This document shows, in pieces, positions 5,624-12,496 of a DNA stretch of 12,496 nt (position 1 is the first letter of the stretch; each line of letters starts with the position of its first letter). The notes below the pieces were generated by a model. The model saw only the letters and a list, made by a program, of their open reading frames with translations. It did no database searches and was not told where the DNA came from. A program made the position numbers and the translations under genes. The stretch comes from OPU3-GD-OMZ sp964515235 (lineage in GTDB: Bacteria > Pseudomonadota > Gammaproteobacteria > Methylococcales > Methylomonadaceae), in contig CAZEVO010000041.1 of assembly GCA_964515235.1 (NCBI GenBank), forward strand, positions 1 to 12,496, written 5' to 3'.

Positions 5624-7411
5624 TTGAGTAAGCCGGCGTATGAAGTTATTGAACATCGTTACGATGTTATTGTAGTCGGTGCCGGTGGTGCCGGCCTTCG
5701 GGCTGCTTTTGGTATGGCAGAAAAAGGGCTTAAAACTGCATGTATCAGTAAGGTCTTTCCCACTCGAAGTCATACCGTCGCGGCACAAGGTGGAGTGAGT
5801 GCCGCTTTGGGTAATATGGGGGAAGATAGCTGGCGTTATCATATGTACGATACCGTCAAAGGCTCTGATTGGTTAGGCGATCAAGATGCGATTGAATATA
5901 TGTGTAAAGAAGCCATTCCAGCCATTATCGAATTAGAACGCTATGGGGTTCCTTTTTCCAGAACGCCAGAGGGTAAGATTTATCAGCGTGCTTTTGGCGG
6001 GATGACCACTCATTTCGGCAAGAATCAAGCGAAGCGAACCTGTGCGGCTGCCGATGCTACGGGGCATGCTATTTTACATACGTTGTATCAACAGGCGTTA
6101 AAGCACCAGACTGAATTCTTTATTGAATATATAGTCTTGGATTTAATTATGGAGCAGGATGAATGCCGAGGAGTGTTAGCTTGGTGTTTAGAAGATGGGT
6201 CTGTTCATTTATTTAACGCACAAATGACCGTGTTGGCGACTGGCGGATATGGGCGTGGTTTCTTTTCTTGTACGTCTGCTCATACGGTGACTGGCGATGG
6301 TAATGCGATGGTGCTTAGAGCTGGGCTTCCTTTGCAAGATATGGAATTTGTTCAGTTTCATCCCACAGGAGTTTATGGGGAGGGGTGTTTGATTTCTGAG
6401 GGTGCGCGGGGAGAAGGCGGCTATCTAACGAATTCAGAAGGCGAACGTTTTATGGCGCGTTATGCACCATCAGCTGGTGATCTGGCATCAAGAGATGTAG
6501 TGAGTCGTGCGATTACGTTAGAAATTAATGCAGGACGAGGCGTTGGTCCTGATAAAGACCATGTGTTATTGCATCTTGAACACTTAGATGATTCAGTGTT
6601 TGCTGAACGGCTTCCGGGCATTACTGAGACCGCACGTGTTTTTGCCGGAGTTGATGCAAGAAAAGAGTCAATTCCAGTGATCCCGACAGTTCATTATAGT
6701 ATGGGGGGTATTCCAACTAATCGTTTTGGGGAGGTGGTGACGGTCGTCGGCGATAACCCCGATACGGTTGTGTCGGGGTTGATGGCGATTGGCGAAGCGG
6801 CCTGTGTTTCCGTGCATGGGGCCAATCGTTTAGGTTCTAATTCGTTACTGGATTTAATTGTATTTGGGCGAGCAGCTGCGAGTCGCTGCGCTGAGATTAT
6901 TGTGCCCGGAAAAGCTATAAAACCACTACCACAGGGGGCTTGTGATGCTGCGTTGGCCCGTTTTGACCGGATTCGTTATGCCAAAGGAGAATTGTTGCCA
7001 AATGAGATTCGTTTGGCGATGCAAAAAGAAATGCAAAAAAGTGCAGCGGTGTTTAGAACTGAAAAGTTGTTGCGCCTAGGCGTTAATAATATGAAAGAAA
7101 TCGTCAGTTCTTTTGATCGTGTTCGCGTGACGGATGAGTCGTTAATCTGGAATACCGATTTAGTAGAAACTTTAGAGCTAGATAATTTATTGGCGCAAAT
7201 GCGCGTGACGGTTGAAGCCGCATACAATCGGACAGAAAGCCGAGGTAGTCATGCGCGGGAAGATTACCCAGAACGCAATGATGAAGAGTGGCTTAAGCAC
7301 AGTGTGGTGTGGTTGCAGGATGGGCAAATTAAAATAGCGTACCGGCCAGTGCATTTATATACGTTAACTGATGACGTTGAGGTCATTGAGCCGGCAAAAC
7401 GAGTGTATTAG
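5624..7411 (+). CDS. sdhA: Succinate dehydrogenase flavoprotein subunit SdhA
   Basis: SdhA carries covalent FAD and oxidises succinate to fumarate in the TCA cycle on the cytoplasmic face of the membrane. The 595-residue protein has the dinucleotide motif VVGAGGAGLRAA (18-28), His50 in PTRSHTVAAQGG for the covalent flavin bond, His246 in QFHPTG, Arg262 in GARGEGG, Arg290 in ASRDVVSRA as proton-shuttle Arg, His357 in HYSMGG and Arg402 in GANRLGSN. All catalytic residues are present. The start is TTG at 5624; no in-frame ATG lies near enough, and the N-terminus SKPAYEVIEHRYDVIVVG fits the family. GMTTHFGK, AKRTCAAAD and FSCTSAHT follow the alphaproteobacterial/mitochondrial form, where E. coli reads differently. 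It is flanked by sdhD (3-base gap) and sdhB (1-base gap). Confidence 0.97.
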   Translation: MSKPAYEVIEHRYDVIVVGAGGAGLRAAFGMAEKGLKTACISKVFPTRSHTVAAQGGVSAALGNMGEDSWRYHMYDTVKGSDWLGDQDAIEYMCKEAIPAIIELERYGVPFSRTPEGKIYQRAFGGMTTHFGKNQAKRTCAAADATGHAILHTLYQQALKHQTEFFIEYIVLDLIMEQDECRGVLAWCLEDGSVHLFNAQMTVLATGGYGRGFFSCTSAHTVTGDGNAMVLRAGLPLQDMEFVQFHPTGVYGEGCLISEGARGEGGYLTNSEGERFMARYAPSAGDLASRDVVSRAITLEINAGRGVGPDKDHVLLHLEHLDDSVFAERLPGITETARVFAGVDARKESIPVIPTVHYSMGGIPTNRFGEVVTVVGDNPDTVVSGLMAIGEAACVSVHGANRLGSNSLLDLIVFGRAAASRCAEIIVPGKAIKPLPQGACDAALARFDRIRYAKGELLPNEIRLAMQKEMQKSAAVFRTEKLLRLGVNNMKEIVSSFDRVRVTDESLIWNTDLVETLELDNLLAQMRVTVEAAYNRTESRGSHAREDYPERNDEEWLKHSVVWLQDGQIKIAYRPVHLYTLTDDVEVIEPAKRVY

Positions 7412-7412
7412 T

Positions 7413-8216
7413 ATGGTTGAATTTACCTTACCAAAAAACTCAAAAATAACAAAAGGCGTCACTCTAAAAGCGCCTAGAAGTGGTTTAAATCGTCAGGTCA
7501 TCCACATTTACCGTTTTGAGCCTCAAGAAACTCAAAATCCACGGATAGATCGTTATGAAATTGATTTAGATCAGTGTGGTGCTAAAGTCTTAGATGCCCT
7601 TATTTTGGTTAAAAATGAACTGGACCCGACAGTGACCTTTAGGCGCTCATGCCGAGAAGGTGTATGCGGTTCTTGTGCTATGAATATAAACGGTAAAAAC
7701 ACCTTGGCTTGTTTGGCGCCAATAGCTGATTACCGTGACGATATAACAATTTATCCTTTGCCGCATTTAAAGGTGATTAAAGATCTGGTGGTGGACATGA
7801 CCGCGATTTATCAGCAATACGCATCGATTAAGCCATGGCTGCAGCAAAATAATTCTGCCGTTGTGAGTAAGACGAGTAGTTTTGCGGGCACAGGGCGAGA
7901 GCAATTGCAATCCATTGAGGAGCGTAAACAACTCGATGGTGTCTATGAGTGTGTGATGTGTGCCTGTTGCTCCACCAGTTGTCCCAGTTACTGGTGGAAT
8001 GGTGATCGTTATTTAGGTCCTGCGGTTTTGTTACAGGCTTATCGGTGGTTGGTCGATAGTCGAGATGATCAGAAAGACCAGCGATTAGATGATTTGGATG
8101 ATACATTTAAACTCTATCGTTGCCATACCATCATGAACTGTACTGAAACCTGTCCTAAGGGCTTGAATCCAGCTAAAGCGATTGCTGAAATTAAAAAAAT
8201 GATTGCGAAACGTTAG
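7413..8216 (+). CDS. sdhB: Succinate dehydrogenase iron-sulfur subunit SdhB
   Basis: SdhB passes electrons from FAD in SdhA to ubiquinone through three iron-sulfur clusters. From the ATG at 7413 the protein has 267 residues. [2Fe-2S] ligands are C80, C85, C88 and C100 (SCREGVCGSC..C). The ferredoxin part has C180, C183, C186 with C247 for [4Fe-4S] and C190, C237, C243 for [3Fe-4S], in the same spacing as E. coli SdhB. Trp194-Trp195 in PSYWWN lie at the quinone site. The start MVEFTLPKNSKI is nearly the same as alphaproteobacterial SdhB (MVQLTLPKNSRI), which fixes the start and excludes a 14-residue upstream extension inside sdhA. It is longer than E. coli SdhB by an N-terminal extension, as in the alpha/mitochondrial form, plus about 20 extra residues after the 2Fe-2S domain (147-168). 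Confidence 0.97.
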   Translation: MVEFTLPKNSKITKGVTLKAPRSGLNRQVIHIYRFEPQETQNPRIDRYEIDLDQCGAKVLDALILVKNELDPTVTFRRSCREGVCGSCAMNINGKNTLACLAPIADYRDDITIYPLPHLKVIKDLVVDMTAIYQQYASIKPWLQQNNSAVVSKTSSFAGTGREQLQSIEERKQLDGVYECVMCACCSTSCPSYWWNGDRYLGPAVLLQAYRWLVDSRDDQKDQRLDDLDDTFKLYRCHTIMNCTETCPKGLNPAKAIAEIKKMIAKR

Positions 8217-8461
8217 TGAAAAAAGATATTGGTAAATTGTATTGGCGTTGTCGCCGAGGATCATTGGAGTTAGACCGGTTATTGATGACTTATTTAGAAC
8301 AAGGTTACCCTAACGCTTCTGATCAAGAGCGTTCAGCATTTGAGGCGTTATTGGTTTTGGAGGACCTCGTGTTATCCGGTTATTTATCCGGAACTGATTC
8401 GCCCTCATGTTCAATTCAACATCGGGTTATAAGGAAAATAGCCGAATTTAAAAAAGACTAA
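8216..8461 (+). CDS. sdhE: FAD assembly factor SdhE
   Basis: SdhE (YgfY, the bacterial Sdh5/SDHAF2) promotes covalent flavinylation of SdhA. The 81-residue protein has the defining RGxxE motif at 14-18 (RRGSLELD) after WRC, and the helical pattern ELDRLLMTYLEQ..SDQERSAFEALL. The DPDL-like segment seen in E. coli SdhE is replaced by EDLVLSGYL, so the second half is somewhat divergent. Translation starts at GTG 8216, where the G is the last base of the sdhB TAG stop, giving a 1-base overlap typical of coupled translation. As part of the sdh operon it is made together with its client SdhA. No obvious terminator follows it. Confidence 0.92.
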   Translation: MKKDIGKLYWRCRRGSLELDRLLMTYLEQGYPNASDQERSAFEALLVLEDLVLSGYLSGTDSPSCSIQHRVIRKIAEFKKD

Positions 8462-8532
8462 AAAAACGCTGAGTAGATGGTTTGTTTATAAAAGTGATGG
8501 CTACTTTCCCGTTCAATCATTTTTTACGCTAG

Positions 8533-8561
8533 TTTTTATCGCCTGATAAAGGGTGTATCAT
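8533..8561 (+). promoter_or_regulatory. Candidate promoter of isocitrate dehydrogenase with overlapping dyad
   Basis: A TATCAT box (8556-8561) lies 31 bases before the start codon, with a poor -35 TTTTTA at 8533-8538 and a 17-base spacer. The spacer and -35 hold a perfect inverted pair TTTATC (8535-8540) and GATAAA (8545-8550) around a 4-base centre. A repressor bound there would cover the promoter. A good ribosome site AGGA (8581-8584) lies eight bases before the ATG. Confidence 0.4.
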
Positions 8562-8592
8562 GAACGCCTTTTGAACAATTAGGAAATACGCT

Positions 8593-9603
8593 ATGCATAA
8601 TGTGACGTTAATCAAAGGTGATGGGATCGGCCCATCCATTATGGAAGAGGCCGTGAAAGTTATTGATGCCACGGGCGTTCAGATTAACTGGGAACAAGCT
8701 GAGGCCGGTATGGGAGCGTATGAAAAATACGGCACTCCGATCCCGGATGAGACAGTCGCCTCATTTACACGTAATCGCGTTGCTTTTAAAGGTCCTTTAA
8801 CCACGCTTTCAGGCGGTGGTTTCAGGAGTATTAATGTAGTGCTTAGGCAGAAATTTAATCTTTATGCTAACGTGCGTCCAGCTAGAATTTGGCCTGGGGT
8901 TAATACCCGCTATAACGATGTAGACATAGTCGTTGTTAGAGAAAACACTCAAGGATTGTACTGTGGTCTTGAACATTATTTAACACCAGAACAAGACATT
9001 GCTGAGAGCCTCACGGTGGTGACACGGGAAGCATCAGAGAGAATAATTCATTATGCTTTTCAGTATGCAGTCGATAATAACCGTAAAAAAGTAACGGTGT
9101 GCCATAAGGCTAATATTTTAAAATTCACCCAAGGTTTATTTTTAGATGTGGCTCGTGAAATTGCACCGAGTTACCCTGCAATTGAGTTCGATGAAAAAAT
9201 TATCGATGCTGCTTGTATGCACATGGTGATGAATCCAGCGCAATTTGATGTTGTTGTAACGACGAACATGTTCGGCGATATTTTGTCGGATTTAACGGCC
9301 GGTTTAGTCGGAGGGCTGGGTTTAATTCCAGGGGCAAATATTGGTGCCGATGCGGCCTTGTTTGAGGCGGTTCATGGGAGTGCGCCAGACATTACCGGTA
9401 AAAACCTCGCTAATCCAACTGCAGTCATTATGGTCGGTGCGATGATGCTTAAGCATTTAGGTGAAGATGCTGCCGGTGAGCGCGTGGAGAAGGCAGTGAA
9501 AGAAGTTATTTTTGATGGCAAATTTGTAACGCCAGATTTGAATCCAAATTCCAAAGCCGGAACAGTTGAGATGGGTCAAGCGATTCGAGACGCGATGACC
9601 TAG
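8593..9603 (+). CDS. NAD-dependent isocitrate dehydrogenase (icd-like, IDH3/IPMDH type)
   Basis: This enzyme oxidises and decarboxylates isocitrate to 2-oxoglutarate in the TCA cycle. The 336-residue protein belongs to the short isocitrate/isopropylmalate dehydrogenase family: KGDGIGP at 8-14, the substrate loop GGGFRSINV (Ser79 equals Ser113 of E. coli Icd), Arg85, Arg95 and Arg116, Tyr123 in RENTQGLYCG, Lys172, and Asp229/Asp233 in NMFGDILSDL for the metal. The cofactor loop HGSAPDITGKNLANP has Asp266-Ile267, where NADP-type Icd has Lys-Tyr; this is the NAD signature. RSIN and YANVRP fit isocitrate rather than isopropylmalate or homoisocitrate, but those remain the alternative. It follows the sdh operon after 131 bases with its own candidate promoter and precedes acnB, whose product is its substrate. 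Confidence 0.9.
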   Translation: MHNVTLIKGDGIGPSIMEEAVKVIDATGVQINWEQAEAGMGAYEKYGTPIPDETVASFTRNRVAFKGPLTTLSGGGFRSINVVLRQKFNLYANVRPARIWPGVNTRYNDVDIVVVRENTQGLYCGLEHYLTPEQDIAESLTVVTREASERIIHYAFQYAVDNNRKKVTVCHKANILKFTQGLFLDVAREIAPSYPAIEFDEKIIDAACMHMVMNPAQFDVVVTTNMFGDILSDLTAGLVGGLGLIPGANIGADAALFEAVHGSAPDITGKNLANPTAVIMVGAMMLKHLGEDAAGERVEKAVKEVIFDGKFVTPDLNPNSKAGTVEMGQAIRDAMT

Positions 9604-9651
9604 ACCATTCCTTCAGCCGTTTTTAGCTCTACAGATCACAGTGTTTCAGTT

Positions 9652-9702
9652 CGGCAAGGTCTTGTTTTTAATGCCTTGCCGGTCTTAAGGTGTTGTTTTT
9701 TT
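9652..9702 (+). terminator. Probable terminator hairpin after isocitrate dehydrogenase
   Basis: CGGCAAGG (9652-9659) pairs perfectly with CCTTGCCG (9674-9681) around a 14-base loop. A run of seven T follows at 9696-9702, but 14 bases after the stem, so it is not a textbook intrinsic terminator. It lies about 50 bases after the stop codon and before the acnB promoter, where a terminator is expected. Confidence 0.5.
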
Positions 9703-9738
9703 CTAGTCTTGTTTGTAATAGCTTTCCCCCGGTGTGTC

Positions 9739-9767
9739 TTTAAAAAAAAGTGCTACTCTGCTATAAT
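9739..9767 (+). promoter_or_regulatory. Promoter of acnB, extended -10 type
   Basis: TATAAT at 9762-9767 is perfect and is preceded by TG at 9759-9760 with one base between, the extended -10 form. TTTAAA at 9739-9744 (four of six matches) sits 17 bases upstream. Transcription would start near 9774 and leave a leader of about 110 bases before acnB. Confidence 0.72.
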
Positions 9768-9786
9768 AAGCCGATAGTTATATCAA

Positions 9787-9838
9787 CTTAATAGCTTGGC
9801 AGAGCCGGCCTTTTTTAGCTTGATACCTGCCTATTAAG
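9787..9838 (+). other. Stem-loop in the acnB 5' leader
   Basis: CTTAATAG (9787-9794) pairs perfectly with CTATTAAG (9831-9838). After a 4-base bulge, GCAG (9799-9802) pairs with CTGC (9827-9830), and AGC (9803-9805) can pair with GCT (9818-9820), so the arms stack toward a loop with a T6 run. It lies wholly inside the predicted untranslated leader and ends 45 bases before the start codon. It matches no riboswitch class I know. Confidence 0.5.
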
Positions 9839-9883
9839 GTGTTTAATGCGCCTGTCTTTATAAATTCCCAATGAGAGTTGTAA

Positions 9884-12439
9884 ATGTTAGATGAATATCG
9901 CCAACATGTAGAAGAACGTTTGAAGCAAGGGATTGTTCCTCAACCTTTATCGGCTGAACAAGTCGCTGGATTAGTAAAATTGATTGAAAATCCACCTACT
10001 GATGAGGCGGTTTTTTTACTCGATTTATTAGAAAATCGGGTGCCGGCCGGTGTAGATGAAGCCGCTTATGTGAAAGCTGGTTTTTTAGCAGCAATCGCAA
10101 AAGGCGAATCTCAATCACCCATCTTAAGTGCAGAACGAGCGGTTGAATTATTAGGAACAATGCTGGGTGGTTATAATATAGCGCCTTTGATTGCCTTATT
10201 GGATAATGAAGTTTTAGCACCATTAGCAGTCCAAGCGCTGCGTCATACCTTATTGGTTTTCGATGCTTTTTACGATGTTAAAGAAAAAGCAGATCATGGT
10301 AATGTCTATGCCCAGCAGGTGATCCAGTCGTGGGCGAATGCGGAATGGTTTACTGAAAAGCCAGAAGTCCCAGCATTAAAAACGGTGACGGTGTTTAAGG
10401 TTACGGGTGAAACTAATACCGATGATTTGTCGCCGGCACCGGATGCCTGGTCGCGGCCGGATATTCCTTTACATGCTCAAGCGATGTTAAAAAACCCCAG
10501 AGAAGGTATTACTAATGCGTTAACTCAGCTTCGTGATTTAAAAGATCAAGGGTTTCCACTGGCCTATGTGGGTGATGTGGTTGGGACTGGGTCGTCACGA
10601 AAATCTGCAACGAATTCGGTATTGTGGCACATGGGCGATGATATTCCTTATGTGCCTAATAAGCGTGGCGGCGGTGTTTGTATCGGTGGGAAAATTGCAC
10701 CGATCTTTTTTAATACCATGGAAGACTCAGGTGCATTGCCGATTGAATGTGATGTTGAAGACCTTGCGATGGGGGATATTATAGATATTTACCCTTATGA
10801 AGGTGTGATTAAGCGTCACGCGAGCGATGAAGTCGTCAGTACTTTTAGCTTTAAAACCAATGTCTTGTTAGATGAAGTCAGAGCGGGTGGGCGTATTCCG
10901 TTGATTATCGGTCGCGGTCTGACGGCTAGAGCCCGAGAGGCTTTAGGCTTGCCTGCTTCTGAGGTTTTTAAAACACCTGTTGATGCGGCTTTTTCACGTA
11001 GCGGGTATTCTTTGGCGCAAAAAATGGTTGGTAAAGCTTGTGGTGTGGAAGGCGTGCGCCCAGGAACGTATTGTGAGCCTAAAATGACAACGGTGGGTTC
11101 TCAAGATACCACCGGGCCTATGACCCGCGATGAATTGAAAGATTTAGCGTGTTTAGGATTTTCGGCTGACTTGGTGATGCAATCTTTCTGTCATACGGCA
11201 GCTTACCCGAAACCGATTGATATTCAAACGCAACATACCTTGCCTGACTTTATTATGAACCGTGGCGGGGTCTCACTGCGCCCGGGCGATGGGGTGATTC
11301 ATTCGTGGATGAACAGAATGTTATTGCCTGATACCGTTGGTACGGGAGGTGATTCCCATACCCGTTTTCCTTTAGGAATTTCATTTCCGGCAGGTTCAGG
11401 GTTAGTCGCCTTTGCGGCGGCGACTGGCGTCATGCCGCTAGATATGCCAGAGTCCGTATTAGTGCGTTTTAAAGGCGAAATGCAGCCCGGAATTACGTTG
11501 CGCGATTTAGTCAATGCGATTCCTTACGCAGCAATCCAAAGAGGGTTGCTGACGGTTGAGAAAAAAGGCAAAAAGAATGTCTTCTCAGGACGTATTTTAG
11601 AAATTGAAGGCTTACCTGATTTAAAGGTAGAGCAGGCATTTGAGTTGTCAGATGCTTCTGCCGAGCGTTCAGCTGGGGGTTGTTCTATCCGGTTAAATGA
11701 GGCGCCAATTCGTGAATATATTAATTCTAATATTACCTTGTTGAATTGGATGATTGCTGAAGGTTATGGTGATAACCGGACCTTATCGCGTCGCATTGAC
11801 GAGATGAAAGCATGGCTGGAAAATCCCGTTTTATTGGAGCCTGATGCCGATGCGGATTATTTCGAAGTGATTGAGATAGACCTGAATGACATTACCGAGC
11901 CGTTATTGGCTTGCCCGAATGACCCCGATGATGTGAAGTCGTTATCGGAATTAGCCGGTACTACGATTGATGAAGTCTTTTTAGGCTCTTGTATGACTAA
12001 TATTGGTCACTTTCGTGCGGCAGGTAAGCTATTAGATCAACACAGTGGAGAATTACCCACGCGGTTATGGGTCGCGCCACCGACGAAAATGGACCAGACG
12101 CAGTTAACCGAAGAAGGCTATTACAGTACCTTTGGCAAGGCCGGAGCCCGTATGGAAATGCCGGGGTGTTCTTTATGCATGGGTAATCAGGCGCGGGTGG
12201 CTGAAAATTCCACTGTGGTATCTACTTCGACCCGTAATTTTCCAAATCGTTTGGGAACGGGTGCTAATGTATATTTAGCATCGGCCGAATTGGCTTCAGT
12301 GTGTTCTATTTTGGGTCGTATCCCTACGTTTTCAGAATATATGGCATACGCGGAAGGTTTGGCGGTTTCTTCTGAAGATACCTATCGCTATTTGAATTTT
12401 GATCAAATCGAGCGATATCAGCAAAAGGGCGTTGAATAA
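9884..12439 (+). CDS. acnB: Bifunctional aconitate hydratase 2 / 2-methylisocitrate dehydratase AcnB
   Basis: AcnB interconverts citrate and isocitrate through a [4Fe-4S] cluster and often also acts on 2-methylisocitrate. The 851-residue protein aligns with E. coli AcnB (865) along its length: the N-terminal helical domain (1 to about 160, with DEAAYVKAGFLAAIAKGE), the swivelling domain with GETNTDDLSPAPDAWSRPD and GDVVGTGSSRKSATNS, then the three catalytic domains with GSQDTTGPMTRDELK and GTGGDSHTRFP. Cluster ligands C703 (GSCMTN), C762 and C765 (GCSLCMGN) keep the E. coli spacing with an offset of seven. The shortening comes from a small loop near residue 205 and a shorter C-terminus. In E. 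coli the apo-form binds mRNA as an iron and oxidative stress regulator; that is known for the family, not shown here. Only 57 bases follow; no terminator is seen in them. Confidence 0.97.
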   Translation: MLDEYRQHVEERLKQGIVPQPLSAEQVAGLVKLIENPPTDEAVFLLDLLENRVPAGVDEAAYVKAGFLAAIAKGESQSPILSAERAVELLGTMLGGYNIAPLIALLDNEVLAPLAVQALRHTLLVFDAFYDVKEKADHGNVYAQQVIQSWANAEWFTEKPEVPALKTVTVFKVTGETNTDDLSPAPDAWSRPDIPLHAQAMLKNPREGITNALTQLRDLKDQGFPLAYVGDVVGTGSSRKSATNSVLWHMGDDIPYVPNKRGGGVCIGGKIAPIFFNTMEDSGALPIECDVEDLAMGDIIDIYPYEGVIKRHASDEVVSTFSFKTNVLLDEVRAGGRIPLIIGRGLTARAREALGLPASEVFKTPVDAAFSRSGYSLAQKMVGKACGVEGVRPGTYCEPKMTTVGSQDTTGPMTRDELKDLACLGFSADLVMQSFCHTAAYPKPIDIQTQHTLPDFIMNRGGVSLRPGDGVIHSWMNRMLLPDTVGTGGDSHTRFPLGISFPAGSGLVAFAAATGVMPLDMPESVLVRFKGEMQPGITLRDLVNAIPYAAIQRGLLTVEKKGKKNVFSGRILEIEGLPDLKVEQAFELSDASAERSAGGCSIRLNEAPIREYINSNITLLNWMIAEGYGDNRTLSRRIDEMKAWLENPVLLEPDADADYFEVIEIDLNDITEPLLACPNDPDDVKSLSELAGTTIDEVFLGSCMTNIGHFRAAGKLLDQHSGELPTRLWVAPPTKMDQTQLTEEGYYSTFGKAGARMEMPGCSLCMGNQARVAENSTVVSTSTRNFPNRLGTGANVYLASAELASVCSILGRIPTFSEYMAYAEGLAVSSEDTYRYLNFDQIERYQQKGVE

Positions 12440-12496
12440 AGGCTTATGGACTAAAAAAAGTTTTTATCTGTTGACGGGTAAAGCAACATTTACTGT

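Noticed and set aside
5570..5842. Minus-strand 90-codon open frame over the sdhD/sdhA junction
   Set aside because: It is antisense to two well-supported genes and has low-complexity, non-family sequence.
7371..7412. Upstream ATG for sdhB inside the end of sdhA
   Set aside because: The 14 extra residues are the out-of-frame tail of sdhA; family SdhB proteins begin at the MVEFTLPKN position.
10566..10784. Plus-strand 72-codon frame inside acnB, and minus-strand frames at 9996-10223 and 11299-11514
   Set aside because: All lie inside the conserved aconitase coding sequence in other frames.
12471..12496. Promoter for a gene beyond the right edge (TTGACG at 12471)
   Set aside because: A -10 box at proper spacing would fall at or beyond the end of the window and cannot be judged.

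Overview
The window reads as chromosomal core-metabolism DNA from a methylotrophic gammaproteobacterium, for example a Methylophaga-like methylotroph or a type I methanotroph; I cannot name the genus. The gammaproteobacterial signal comes from a FabB-type ketoacyl synthase, TtcA, a UvrY/GacA-type response regulator, SdhE and AcnB, all close in sequence to the enterobacterial proteins. The methylotroph signal comes from two tandem genes of the MtdB family, the tetrahydromethanopterin-linked methylene dehydrogenase of C1 oxidation. The base composition is moderate and fairly even, and there is no transposase, integrase, phage gene or CRISPR array.

Layout: 1-420 is the 3' end of fabB, closed by a clear intrinsic terminator. 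494-1354 is ttcA (tRNA 2-thiocytidine synthesis). 1479-1569 is tRNA-Ser(UGA). 1570-2036 has no convincing gene. 2037-2687 is a UvrY/GacA-like regulator, which meets a leftward pair of mtdB paralogs (2708-3607 and 3743-4657) head-on. From a divergent 196-bp promoter region the succinate dehydrogenase operon runs rightward: sdhC-sdhD-sdhA-sdhB-sdhE, packed with gaps of 5, 3 and 1 bases and a final 1-base overlap. Then come an NAD-type isocitrate dehydrogenase (8593-9603) and aconitase B (9884-12439), each with its own candidate promoter.

Together the right two thirds supply aconitase, isocitrate dehydrogenase and succinate dehydrogenase with its flavinylation factor, placed beside the H4MPT-linked formaldehyde oxidation step. 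The most interesting point is that the two MtdB paralogs differ at the position that normally sets NAD versus NADP choice (Asp156 in one, Gly156-Arg157 in the other), while the neighbouring isocitrate dehydrogenase carries the NAD-type signature. This suggests, as inference, that one MtdB feeds NADPH to biosynthesis and the other NADH to respiration. Other points worth a look are the alphaproteobacterial/mitochondrial-like SdhA and SdhB, an imperfect nested dyad between the mtdB genes, a structured acnB leader behind a strong extended -10 promoter, and an orphan GacA-type regulator with an unexplained upstream region.
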